From Candidatus Borrarchaeum yapensis (GTDB lineage: Archaea; Asgardarchaeota; Sifarchaeia; Borrarchaeales; Borrarchaeaceae), in NCBI GenBank assembly GCA_016840515.1, contig JAEOSF010000028.1, forward strand, positions 1 to 45,010: a stretch of DNA of 45,010 nt, given 5' to 3'. This document shows positions 1 to 9,300 of this stretch, in pieces. Each line of letters starts with the position of its first letter. Within the stretch, counting starts at the first letter, position 1. A program made the translations under genes and the position numbers. Below the pieces are notes generated by a model. The model was not told the origin of the DNA. It did not search any database and saw nothing but the letters and a program-made list of their open reading frames with translations.

Positions 1-29
1 GTGAAGCGTCTTAATTCTTTTTCTGCCAT
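1..29 (-). CDS. Start of a gene running off the left edge (partial)
   Basis: Reading leftwards, an ATG at 27-29 opens a frame that begins MAEKELRRF and leaves the window. An AGGGGGG stretch lies about 6 to 9 bases upstream (positions 35-42) and fits a Shine-Dalgarno site, which is the main support. Only nine codons are visible, so no function can be given. The next gene to the right is divergent, so the 30-452 gap would hold both promoters. Confidence 0.4.
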
Positions 30-452
30 TTTTTAGCCCCCCTAGCGTGAATTTCACTAAGGCTATTTATTTCATTTATGTAAGTTTTCATATTACATGA
101 TACAGAATAAAAATGTTGACTTAATTACACTACTATTATGTAAGCTATTCGATCTAAAAGATGACAGTTAATTCAAAAAGAATTTATAACAAGTAATCGA
201 CAGAAAGTGCATCAAGCGTTCACCAAATTAGACTGTATATTGAAATAACAATTGAGTATATATTCGCTTTTTCGAATTAGTAGGCTTGTCTGAATATTTC
301 TTCTGACAAAAGTCGTATAATCGTCTTCCGAATTAAGTCTGTTCTTATAGTCTTTTCTGAATTAATTTCCGTAAAAGAATAAATTACTAGAAAATTATTT
401 AAGACAGAAGATATATGACACTGGTATAATCAAAATCTGGAGGAACTACTTA
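30..452. other. Divergent intergenic region, no gene seen
   Basis: This AT-rich stretch lies between a leftward gene start and a rightward membrane protein. It holds an inverted repeat ATGTAA (78-83) / TTACAT (93-98). The word TTATGTAAG occurs at 76-84 and again at 136-144, 60 bases apart. These could be regulator sites, but nothing in the sequence ties them to a protein. No RNA gene was recognised. Confidence 0.4.
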
Positions 453-812
453 ATGGCAATTTTTGTTCCTATAATTATTTTAATCCTAGCGATAATCGGC
501 TGGGGTCTTTGTGGATTATCAATGGCAATAGGAATGAGTATAACTTCCATAGCTAATGCCCTAATTATTCATGCAATTGCAGCACCTATTATCTATTATT
601 TCATTTCGTTGCTGTATTTCAAGAAATTCAATTATACAACCCCTATACAAACCGCAATTATCTTTGTGGCCATTGTGATCCTGTTGGATTTTTTTGTGGT
701 CGCGCTCTTAATCAACAAAAGTTTTGATATGTTTTTGAGCCCTTTAGGAACCTGGATTCCATTCCTGTTGATTTTCTTATCAACCTTTTTAACAGGTTCA
801 TATTACACTTAG
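453..812 (+). CDS. Small four-helix membrane protein, unknown
   Basis: A 119-residue, almost entirely hydrophobic protein. About four membrane segments can be placed at residues 2-24, 30-52, 64-86 and 95-116, with short polar loops. The start is well supported by GGAGGA at 439-444 just upstream of the ATG. No catalytic or metal-binding motif is visible and I do not recognise a family. It precedes the polyferredoxin-like gene on the same strand by about 110 bases, so co-transcription is possible but not shown. Confidence 0.6.
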   Translation: MAIFVPIIILILAIIGWGLCGLSMAIGMSITSIANALIIHAIAAPIIYYFISLLYFKKFNYTTPIQTAIIFVAIVILLDFFVVALLINKSFDMFLSPLGTWIPFLLIFLSTFLTGSYYT

Positions 813-920
813 AGGTCTATATTTAAACAAGGATAACATACGAAAAACTCTGCTCAGCCCTACAAAATAATCTTGTAACAAAATAAAATAAGATGTTAGG
901 AAGAAACCTTGTGGTGAATA

Positions 921-1649
921 ATGGCATCTCAAAAAGTTAGAAAAATTGGCATCTTAACTTCTTTTCTGCTTTTCCCAGTTGTCATGAACTATTTCTCTCC
1001 ATACCTGATAGTTGAGTCAGCAGCACTGGGAATAATTAATGGCAGCTTTATTGTGTTTGTTATTTTGTTCCTTTCATCATTATTTATTGGCAGATTTTGG
1101 TGTGGGTGGTTATGTCCTGTGGGTGGATTGCAAGAGGCTTGTTTTATGATTACTGACAAACAAGCAGCAGGCGGAAACTATAATTTAATAAAATATGCTA
1201 TTTGGGTGCCTTGGCTAATTATAATTGGTATCTTGGCATTTTTAGCTGGAAGTTATACGCAAATTAACTTTTTCTATAATACGGAATCATATGTTTCCAT
1301 TGATGAGCCAAGTAGATTTTTCATATATTATATCATTCTTGGGAGCATATTTATTCTGGCGTTAACTCGCAAAAGAGCTTTTTGTCATTATGGATGTTGG
1401 ATAGCACTGTTTCCGATAGCTGGCCAAAAAATAAAGAACTTCTTCAAGTGGCCCTCTTACCACCTTGAAGCAGATCCTTCTAAATGTAAACTATGCAAAA
1501 ACTGCGATAAAGCATGTCCAATGAGTCTAAATGTTTCTGAAATGGTACAAAGCGGGTCGATGGAAAACACAGAATGCATTCTATGCGGGACTTGTGTTGC
1601 AACTTGCCCACAGGGGACCATAGAGACCGCATGGAGATGGAGGAATTAA
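921..1649 (+). CDS. NapH-like membrane polyferredoxin (4Fe-4S)
   Basis: A 242-residue membrane iron-sulfur protein. Hydrophobic helices fill the first 150 residues. The motif CGWLCPVGG sits at residues 61-69 and a second cysteine pair, CHYGC, near residue 155; both are typical of the NapH/MauN/Fer4_5 family. Two ferredoxin clusters follow, CKLCKNCDKACP near residue 190 and CILCGTCVATCP near residue 220. Family members pass electrons between membrane quinols and redox enzymes. No partner reductase is visible nearby, so the electron acceptor is unknown. The protein is somewhat shorter than NapH but both 4Fe-4S motifs are complete. The ATG follows a GTGGTG stretch that may act as the ribosome site. 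Confidence 0.85.
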   Translation: MASQKVRKIGILTSFLLFPVVMNYFSPYLIVESAALGIINGSFIVFVILFLSSLFIGRFWCGWLCPVGGLQEACFMITDKQAAGGNYNLIKYAIWVPWLIIIGILAFLAGSYTQINFFYNTESYVSIDEPSRFFIYYIILGSIFILALTRKRAFCHYGCWIALFPIAGQKIKNFFKWPSYHLEADPSKCKLCKNCDKACPMSLNVSEMVQSGSMENTECILCGTCVATCPQGTIETAWRWRN

Positions 1650-1747
1650 ATCACATATATAAAAAATAGAGAAATTGTCTGTGTGTTGGTTGTTATTAAC
1701 CTTGACTTTCTTTTAAAAAAGTTGAAAACTAGGATTAAAGTTCTAAT

Positions 1748-1858
1748 CTATTCCATATCTTCGTCCCAGTCCACTTCGTCCCAGTCTTTTTCTTTTAGTT
1801 TCTTTTTTTCTTCTTCTAATTTCTTCATTTCCTCTTCTCTTTTTTCCTTTTCACTCAA
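1748..1858 (-). CDS. Highly charged microprotein (36 aa), unannotated class
   Basis: A 36-codon frame starting with TTG at 1856-1858. GGAGGGA lies about six bases upstream, in the best position for ribosome binding. The product begins MSEKEKREEEMKKLEEEKKK, then becomes acidic with two repeats of the type DWDE near the C-terminus. The first half would form a charged helix or coiled coil. Support comes from the strong Shine-Dalgarno site and the regular DWDEVDWDED tail. Low sequence complexity means it could also be chance. Function unknown. Confidence 0.4.
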   Translation of the reverse strand: MSEKEKREEEMKKLEEEKKKLKEKDWDEVDWDEDME

Positions 1859-2102
1859 ACTTATCCCTCCGTTACGTCCGATAAGTCTTAAATTCTATGA
1901 GAGTAAGTTAAATTTTTTATAGGAATAGTTTTCATTACTATTATATATAATCTTATCTTTAGAGGAATGTACCTATACAAAGAGAATTAAACGACTAGAT
2001 CATCATTATCAAAGAAAAGGATCAGTATAGATAAAAAACTCTTCAAAAGTATCAATGATTAGATTTCTACTAGGTTTTGATCATTAAGAGCGTGAGAATT
2101 AA

Positions 2103-2567
2103 TTGTCTAAGAAGAAAAACGAATCACCAAAGTATCATATTCCTGATAGTAAACTTATCGAAATGCTTAAGGAAAAAGGCATCCGACCAACTAAAACTCG
2201 TAAAATTATTCTAAGTGAAGTAAATAACTCAGACCATCCAGATGCAAATGAAATCTATCTAAAGATCAGAGGAAATCATTCAAATATCAGCATGGGGACT
2301 GTTTACAGAAATTTGAATCTTTTCAAAGAAAAGGGGCTAATTTACGAATTGGAGCATGTCGGAGGGGTACCTGGCAGATTTGAAATAGGTTCACCAGATC
2401 ACTCTCATTTCATTTGTGAGAAATGTGGGAAAATTTTTGATATTGAAGACCAAATTAATAAAACTGTAGAGCAAGAACTTTCAAGAAAGCTTGGAGTAAT
2501 GATTACTCATCACAAAGCAGAATTTTACGGATTTTGTAAAGATTGTGGCTCTAATATTGGAAAATAA
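2103..2567 (+). CDS. Fur-family metal or peroxide-responsive repressor
   Basis: A 154-residue protein with the full Fur architecture. Residues 20-85 form the winged helix, including RPTKTRKIIL and the recognition-helix region SMGTVYRNLNLFKEKGLI. The dimerisation domain follows with HSHFICEKCGKIFDIE (about 98-113) and ends HHKAEFYGFCKDCG. The two CxxC pairs fit the structural zinc site and the histidines the regulatory metal site. I cannot separate Fur, PerR and Zur from sequence alone. The start is TTG at 2103; no ATG fits in this frame before the conserved domain. The neighbouring iron-sulfur protein is a plausible but unproven target. Confidence 0.88.
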   Translation: MSKKKNESPKYHIPDSKLIEMLKEKGIRPTKTRKIILSEVNNSDHPDANEIYLKIRGNHSNISMGTVYRNLNLFKEKGLIYELEHVGGVPGRFEIGSPDHSHFICEKCGKIFDIEDQINKTVEQELSRKLGVMITHHKAEFYGFCKDCGSNIGK

Positions 2568-2661
2568 TACGCGATCTAGCAAAAAAAGAAGCAAAAGATA
2601 TTTTTCTATCTGAAATGCTCCAAAGGATAAATTTAAAGCGTATTAATTTGAAACAAAAAGC

Positions 2662-2958
2662 TCAGAATGCAAGGCAAGAGTTACAAAGATTTCTTTTGAT
2701 TCTATCATTATCGTTTACATATTCAATTACTGCTTGAATAAGCGGATCTTGTGATACAACGTATGAGTTGCATAAGCTGAGTTCTAAGATCCCAAACTCG
2801 ATAAGACGATCTAATCGAGATTTAGCATCAGCTTGAAATCGGAAAAATCGTATTAAAGATTCCTCTGTATGTATATGATAATCATACCATACCATATAAT
2901 TTAAAAGACACAGATTTTGCTTGACAGAACTTTCTAAATCAAAAATATTATGAACCAA
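2662..2958 (-). CDS. Small winged-helix-like protein, paralogue of 32947-33246
   Basis: A 98-residue protein of mixed helices with no known motif. It aligns end to end with the 99-residue product at 32947-33246. Shared segments are IHTEESLIRFFRF / IHTKDSLARFFRY, RLDRLIEFGIL / RLNRLVDLDIL, YVVSQDPLIQAVI / YTVSQNQLVHEAI, and a tail of DR..RNL.NS. The spacing of the RFFR and RL.RL.. segments resembles a small winged helix (helix, helix, wing), so DNA binding is a reasonable guess. The start is TTG at 2956-2958 with AGGTCGTG upstream. Having a paralogue in the same window makes it very likely to be a real gene. Confidence 0.65.
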   Translation of the reverse strand: MVHNIFDLESSVKQNLCLLNYMVWYDYHIHTEESLIRFFRFQADAKSRLDRLIEFGILELSLCNSYVVSQDPLIQAVIEYVNDNDRIKRNLCNSCLAF

Positions 2959-3224
2959 GAAATTTCACGACCTGAAAAACTATTATTTTGTACCTATGTT
3001 AGGATCTATTTGTATTATTCTTGTTAACGTTTAAATAGTTTATGCATTTTATATTTTCGATAAGGCCTCTATATTTATTTTCCATTAAAAAAAGATATTT
3101 TCCTTTTCTCCTAAAGAAGTTTTCTTCCCAAGTGAAGTAATGTTCGATTATTATGATTTCATATTCTTTTAATCGAACTAAGTCTCTTTTCAAAAGAACT
3201 TCTTTAGTACTTCATCTGGCAGAA

Positions 3225-3758
3225 CTAATCTTCCAAGACACTACTTAACCGGCGATGAGCGACTCTCCACCACAGATATATAAAGATTGTGACGAATAAG
3301 ACTACTAGGAAAGTAATAGCGTGAGTTAATAATGAGAATACAATGAAAATGAAGATATCCATGAAAAATGTTGTTACAAGCAGGATTCTAAATGTTCTAT
3401 TGGAGCGGATATAGAACATAATTCGATGATCCAGCGGAATATGTCTTTCAGTAATTTTGTCGTGAATTGACATTCGAGTTATAACACAGAAGATATTTAG
3501 AACGCCTAGTATTGCAAACAGCATGACAATAACATCAGGATATGGAGTAAACGTAAAAAGAAACGAGTAGATATCTGTAGAAGGGTAAAAGTCAGATCCT
3601 ACGATTAGAGAATGCAACCCCATAAAACTAAAACCTGCGAAAAGAGAAAAAAATACTGTATAAAGACGTGCATCTTTACGTTCATCCTCTAAAAAGGCCT
3701 CTTTTTCAGTTTCAGTCCAAGTTTGAAATTCTTTAGAAATCTCATCATACTTTTTCAT
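3225..3758 (-). CDS. Four-helix membrane protein, unknown
   Basis: A 177-residue protein. The first 30 residues are soluble and acidic (KEFQTWTETEKEAFLEDER). Four hydrophobic segments follow at about 33-55, 73-97, 122-143 and 146-166. The C-terminus is short and basic (RRVAHRRL-like). It starts 15 bases after the stop of the isomerase gene on the same strand and has a GGGG-containing ribosome site, so the two are probably one operon. No enzymatic motif was recognised. A role linked to sugar-phosphate metabolism is only suggested by position. Confidence 0.65.
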   Translation of the reverse strand: MKKYDEISKEFQTWTETEKEAFLEDERKDARLYTVFFSLFAGFSFMGLHSLIVGSDFYPSTDIYSFLFTFTPYPDVIVMLFAILGVLNIFCVITRMSIHDKITERHIPLDHRIMFYIRSNRTFRILLVTTFFMDIFIFIVFSLLTHAITFLVVLFVTIFIYLWWRVAHRRLSSVLED

Positions 3759-3773
3759 TCAAGAAGCCCCTAA

Positions 3774-4934
3774 TTAAAACTTATCAAATTTAACTTGAAT
3801 ATCTTCTTTAAATTTTACTCTTTCAGCAAGTTGTGATTTTAATAATGAAATTGATTTGACAGGCGTAGGGTCAGTTCCATAAAGAATAGCTAAATAAATA
3901 CTTGTAAAGTCTCCTATATAAGTAACAGAAAACATTTTCGCAAGTACTGATTGGCCTCTTGCCAGAATTTCAATTATCTGTTTTTTCTTTTTTAATATAA
4001 TCTGATCTCTTGAGATTTCTATTCTCGCTTTGATTGCTGGGCTTTCATTAGGATCACGAATAAAAACAGGATAAAAAGACTCCAATAATTGTGTTTCAGC
4101 TTCCCAGCCTACAATACCATTATGGTTCATTTCTGGGAGAACTTCCGAAAGGGCAATAACTTTGCTATTCTCATTAAACTGACATTTTATACGATTTGCG
4201 ACGCTATCAAAGTAGGTGTGCCCATAAATTAAGGGGATCTTATTATAAAGGCAAATCGCAATTCTTTTTGCAAGATTATCTATTATTAGAGTCTCAGGTT
4301 TTAATTCTTCTTTAAGGACTTCAACAACAGCTAACGTTTCCTCAACATCCTTCTTAAAAGTAGGATGAACGTTTAGTTTTTCTAGAACTACTAGTAATGG
4401 AAAGAATAAATAAGGAAGAGATGCTCTCGGTGGAAGACCGCTCGGAAGTTTTACATACGGTAGACCGAATTTTATACAGAATGCCTCAAGTATGCCTCCA
4501 GAAGTAAGTGCTACAATTGGACATCCTTTTTCAATTGCATCTATAAAGCAGCTTAAAGTCTCTTCAGTATTACCGGAGTAACTAATTAAAACCACTAAAG
4601 TGTTTTCATCAGCATAAGGCGGCAAATTATAATCTCGATTTGATTCTACGGGAATTTTAACATTAGCGTATCGTAAGAATGACCTCAAGAAATCAAAGGA
4701 AATTGCTGAACCACCCATGCCCACACCGATGATTTGAGAAAAATTATAGTATTTTAGCGTTGTACCTTTGACTTCTATATCTGATGGAATCACTAACTTT
4801 CGTGCTCTTTCAATTGCATCTTGAATAAATTCTGGGACTTTTTTCTGTAACTCTAACATCCCAGATTTGTCAATTTTCTTAATCTCAGTAAGATTATCAA
4901 GTATGTCCACCTTTTTACTTAAATCATTGGGCAT
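3774..4934 (-). CDS. Bifunctional phosphoglucose/phosphomannose isomerase (SIS domain)
   Basis: A 386-residue protein of the archaeal/bacterial PGI-PMI family, which interconverts fructose-6-phosphate with glucose-6-phosphate and mannose-6-phosphate. The first SIS subdomain carries GVGMGGSAISFDFL (about residues 70-83) and VVLISYSGNTEETL (about 114-127), the sugar-phosphate binding loops. The family signature PSGLPPRASLPYLFFPLL follows near residue 163. The C-terminal half holds the second SIS fold, with EMNHNGIVGWE, where the histidine-containing loop is expected. Length matches the family. AGGAGG lies just upstream of the ATG. It heads a two-gene operon with the membrane protein at 3225-3758. 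It should act in glycolysis/gluconeogenesis and supply mannose for surface glycans. Confidence 0.9.
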   Translation of the reverse strand: MPNDLSKKVDILDNLTEIKKIDKSGMLELQKKVPEFIQDAIERARKLVIPSDIEVKGTTLKYYNFSQIIGVGMGGSAISFDFLRSFLRYANVKIPVESNRDYNLPPYADENTLVVLISYSGNTEETLSCFIDAIEKGCPIVALTSGGILEAFCIKFGLPYVKLPSGLPPRASLPYLFFPLLVVLEKLNVHPTFKKDVEETLAVVEVLKEELKPETLIIDNLAKRIAICLYNKIPLIYGHTYFDSVANRIKCQFNENSKVIALSEVLPEMNHNGIVGWEAETQLLESFYPVFIRDPNESPAIKARIEISRDQIILKKKKQIIEILARGQSVLAKMFSVTYIGDFTSIYLAILYGTDPTPVKSISLLKSQLAERVKFKEDIQVKFDKF

Positions 4935-5088
4935 TCATAATCCTCCTAATGATGATTTGTTCAATCCTCAAAGCACTTAAATGTTAGGTTCTCAGTGACC
5001 TGTAATTTCTTTATGAAGCTTAAGAGATATTGGTATTATGCTATCTAAGAAATGAATAACATGTTCCACTTGCTTAAAAGGTAAACTA

Positions 5089-5775
5089 GTGATGTTGATG
5101 CACTCCACAAAAGCTATTGACTTTTCTGAAATTAAACTAATCATCTTTGATCTTGATGGTACAATCATACCACTTCATAAGAGGTTTTATGCCGTCTGGA
5201 CTGATACTTTGACGAAGTTCAATCTTCCAAACATTTCGTGGGACGATTTTATGCAACGAATCGAAGAAGACTCGTTAGAGGAAACTATTGATCAATCACT
5301 ACACAAAGCGTTTCAGAAAACCTTCTTAAGTGAATATTCGCAATACTGGTCTCCAGACGATACAACAATCCCTGGAGCTAAAGAAGTTCTTATCAAATTA
5401 AAAAATAAAGGTTTTTCATTGGCTTTAGCAACGGGCAGGATTTCAAGCACAGCGGAACTTGTTAATGAGATGAAACATTATGAATTAGATCACTTTTTTG
5501 AGGTATTGACCTCTCAGAAAGCTGAAGATTTCAGGTTAGGAACTTTAATTCCAAAAGAAAACCAGATTAAACATATTCTTGAAAAATTGAATATTTCTCC
5601 CTCACAAGCAGTTATGGTGGGAGATTATGTCACTGATATTCGTTCTGGAAAAGCAATGGGACTAAAGACGATTGCCTTACTTTCAAGTAGAGTTTCAGTA
5701 GAGATCATTGAAAAGGAAGAGCCAGATGTCATCCTTGAGAGTATTAATGACCTACCAGAAGTCATTTTTGACTGA
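5089..5775 (+). CDS. HAD-superfamily phosphatase (phosphoglycolate phosphatase-like)
   Basis: A 228-residue haloacid dehalogenase-type hydrolase. Motif I is IIFDLDGTII, with the catalytic aspartates near residues 21 and 23. Motif II is LALATGRIS (about 117), the motif III lysine lies in the PKENQIKHIL region and motif IV is MVGDYVTDIRSGKAMG. A helical cap between motifs I and II (about residues 35-95) fits subclass I. The start region reads GTG-ATG-TTG-ATG; an AAGG site at 5078-5081 best fits GTG 5089 or ATG 5092. Substrate cannot be read from sequence. Another HAD protein lies at 41187-41936, but the two are not close copies. Confidence 0.82.
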   Translation: MMLMHSTKAIDFSEIKLIIFDLDGTIIPLHKRFYAVWTDTLTKFNLPNISWDDFMQRIEEDSLEETIDQSLHKAFQKTFLSEYSQYWSPDDTTIPGAKEVLIKLKNKGFSLALATGRISSTAELVNEMKHYELDHFFEVLTSQKAEDFRLGTLIPKENQIKHILEKLNISPSQAVMVGDYVTDIRSGKAMGLKTIALLSSRVSVEIIEKEEPDVILESINDLPEVIFD

Positions 5776-5837
5776 ACGCTATTCTATATAATATAATCAT
5801 AAAGGACTTGAATGGAAAAAACAAGGAGGTAAAATAT

Positions 5838-6188
5838 ATGGTAAAGAAAATTGCTTTGTTTGCTTTTAATGGAGAGCCAATGTGTTTTGCACATGCTTTA
5901 CTAAATACATTAGACATGAAAGAAAAAGGATACGACATAAAACTGATCATAGAGGGGACAGCTACAAAGCAGATTAAAGAACTCTCAGATCCAAACAAGC
6001 CATTTGCAAATCTATATGAAAAAGTAAAGAAACTGGGATTAGTTGACTGCGTCTGCAAGGCGTGTTCAAACAAGATGGGATCTCTAGAAAGTGCTGAGGA
6101 ACAAGGATTGCCTCTATGTGATGAAATGTCAGGTCACCCGCCCATGTCCAAATATATAGAACAAGGATACGAAGTCATAGCACTATAG
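5838..6188 (+). CDS. DsrE-like small cysteine protein
   Basis: A 116-residue cytosolic protein starting at an ATG with an excellent AAGGAGGT site seven bases upstream. A longer reading from 5808 is possible but has no such site. The N-terminus KKIALFAFNGEPMCFAHALLN and the following alternation of strands and helices fit the DsrE/DsrF fold (Rossmann-like). It carries VDCVCKACSNKMG near residue 75 and LPLCDEMSGHPP near residue 95. The CxCxxC-type cluster suggests redox, sulfur-transfer or metal binding. Family members take part in sulfur relay, but no sulfur pathway genes lie nearby. The assignment is by fold pattern and is moderately secure. Confidence 0.65.
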   Translation: MVKKIALFAFNGEPMCFAHALLNTLDMKEKGYDIKLIIEGTATKQIKELSDPNKPFANLYEKVKKLGLVDCVCKACSNKMGSLESAEEQGLPLCDEMSGHPPMSKYIEQGYEVIAL

Positions 6189-6371
6189 TGAAATAGCTCC
6201 ATAATCTAATGAATGAATAGTTGATACATTTACCACAAGTTTTAATTTAATTTGGACTACAAGATAAAAAGAAGACTTTTTTATTCAATTATTATAATTA
6301 TATAGGTAAAGGGTCTCAAATAGTAGAATAAACGTCTGATAGAAATTCCAAATATTCTGCGGTGGGTTTTT

Positions 6372-9300
6372 ATGACTATTCCAAACGAAATTAAGGACGA
6401 AAAACTTAAGGAAAAAACAGAAACCGAAGAAGAACTGAAAGTTCCTATTCTAGAGGAAAGTTATCCCCTTATTCCTCCTTTTGCTTACGCACAAATTAAA
6501 ACAGATCCCAAAACTCGCCGAACTATGTATCACGTTATTGAGGTGCCCTTGAAGAAAAAAGAGAGCACTGTTGTTATACTTATCAAACAGAAAATGATTG
6601 AAAATATTGATGTCATTTTCGGAACATTAGAAGAAGACAAAGAAAAAATGGAATATCTCCGAGAAAAAATAGAGGCCATTTGGAAAAAAGAGAAAATAGA
6701 AATAGACCATGATGAAAGCTTTGACAAAGTTTTATACTATGTTTCACGAGATTTTATTGGTTTTGGCAGACTTGAACCGCTTCTAAGAGATCAGACGATT
6801 GAGGATATCAGTTGTGATGGAGTTGGAATCCCTATCTACATTTGGCATCGAAAATATGAATCGGTTCCAACAAATCTCATATTCAGAAATGAGGAAGAAC
6901 TTAATGGCACAATCACTAAAATAGCTCAAAGATCTGGTCGCCATATTTCCATTGCAAACCCTATACTTGATGCTAGTCTTCCTGATGGTTCAAGAGTCCA
7001 ATTAACTTATGGAAAAGAGGTTACTCAAAGGGGTTCCACATTTACTATTAGGAAGTTTCGTGCAGATCCTTTAACAATCACTGATCTACTTCAATTCAAC
7101 ACTCTAAATACAGATATGGCCGCATATTTATGGTATTTGATTGAGAATCGCCACTCAGCTCTCATCGCTGGAGGCATTGCTTCTGGCAAAACAACGCTTC
7201 TAAACACCCTATCCATGTTTATAAGGCCTGGACTTAAGATTGTCACAATAGAAGATAGTGTAAGTGCAGATTCCGAAATTTGGATTCATCGTAACAATAA
7301 ATTTGAGCGTATCGCTATTGGCGACTTAGTTGATGAACTCTTTGAACTTTATGGGTTTCAGAACTCAGGTGGATACGAAGTCCTAACCGAGAACCCAGAA
7401 GACATCAAAGTATTTTCTATGAGTCCAGATTGTGAAGTTCAATTAACTGACGTAAGTTCTTTCATTCGCCATAGGGTAACAAAACAAGGGATTGAAATTG
7501 TTACTACAAGTGGAAGAAGGATAAAGGTAACTAAAGATCATTCGTTGTTCACCCTTTCCCCCGAAGGGCATATTATCCCAATAGATGCTGATTCACTACA
7601 GATCGGTTCTAGAATTGCAGTACCAAGGTTTCTACCTTTTGATTCATATACACGCACTGAATCGGGTGTTGTTAATCTCCTTCAGCATTTAGGAGAGTTA
7701 AAGAGGTTTTATATAGAAGGAGAACCTATAAAAAGGGTTCTTTGGTCTTACCAGAAATTTCTTATTGAGGAACAAGGCTTAAATGAAAATACATTTAAGT
7801 GGCGACTACGTAGTAGCGTAATATCATGTGAGCATCTTGACGCTGTTTTAAGAAGAGGTCATACCTTTTCTTCTGAAGAGATCGCGTTATTATCACTTCG
7901 TGGAAGAAGTGGTGGAGCACGTATCCCTTTAATTATTTCAATTACAGATCGACTTCTTGAAATTGTAGGTTTATGGATTGCAGAAGGCTCATATGATATT
8001 AATTCTATCCTAATAACTGGTAAATCTGAAGAAGTTCGAGATATTGTCCATGATTTTGGAAGAGAACTGGGTCTCACACCAGGAGACCATAGTGATGGAG
8101 TTACTCTAATGCTTAATAGCGCCATCCTTAAAGTAGTATTCGAGAAAGTTCTTGAACTTACTGGTCATGCCGATACGAAGCGAGTTCCTACATGGATATT
8201 CAATCTACCGAACGCTAAAATCGCTAAAGTATTAAAAGGTCTTTTCTCTGGCGATTCTTATGTTGGAAAACATGAAATTCAATATGCATCTCAATCAATA
8301 GAGCTTCTTAAGGACATCCAAACACTCCTTCTCCGATTCAACATCCAGGCATGTATGCCTGCGCTTCCCTATGAAAGAGATAAGACTTATCGACTTAGAA
8401 TTAGCAGTGTCCCACAACTAGATACATTTAGAACTAATATTGGATATTTCCAAGAATATAAGACTAGAGCCCTCGATGCTGCAGCAGCTCGTTCCTCCTC
8501 AAAACATGATATTACAGACACAATTCCTCTTTCCCTCGATATCATCGAGCAATTAAAAGCAACTACAGATAAAAAATTTCATTTTAGTTCTTACGAAAAC
8601 ATCCTCCAAGCAAGTCTAGGGAGAAGGTATCTCCAAGAAATAGTTTCATATTTGGAAGATTCGAAACCACATTTAACGCATTACTCTCTCAATGCTCAAA
8701 CTGCAACCGTTAGTGAATTGAAACTGACAACTTCTGTATATCAGAGCTTAAAGGATCTGGCACATTCTGATCTTCTTTGGGATACAATCAAAGAAATTCG
8801 ATGGTTTAAATTTGATAATGAATATGTATATGATTTATCCGTGCCAGAAGCTGAGAACTTCATCACTGAAAATATTGTAGCCCATAACACTGCGGAATTG
8901 AATATTCCTCACGAAAACGTCATTTCCAGTATTGCTCGGACTGGATTAGGTTTAGAGGAAGATGGTCTCAAACGAGGCTCTGTTACATTATTCGACCTAT
9001 TAAAAGCATCTCTTAGACAAAGACCTGATTTTATCATTGTAGGAGAGATAAGAGGCCAGGAGGCGTATTTCCTCTTCCAAGCAATGGCTACTGGACACTT
9101 AGGTATGGCAACCATGCATGGAGATTCAGTGTCTTCCGTAATTCATAGACTTGAATCAAAACCTATGAATATTCCACGAACAATGTTGACGTCTCTCGAT
9201 ACTGTGTGCGTCCAACGAAAGGTGCGTTATGGCGGTGTTCATATTCGAAGGAGTATCGATATTCAAGAAATGGTAGGTATGGATGCGGTGACTAACGAAC

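Noticed and set aside
1683..1922. Plus-strand frame of 79 codons rich in serine and phenylalanine
   Set aside because: It is the antisense of the charged microprotein's AAG/GAA-rich codons; poly-Ser/Phe composition is typical of such shadows and it has no ribosome site.
2999..3193. Minus-strand 64-codon frame starting with TTG
   Set aside because: No ribosome site, low complexity with Asn/Ile-rich end and no motif. A real small gene cannot be excluded, but support is too weak.
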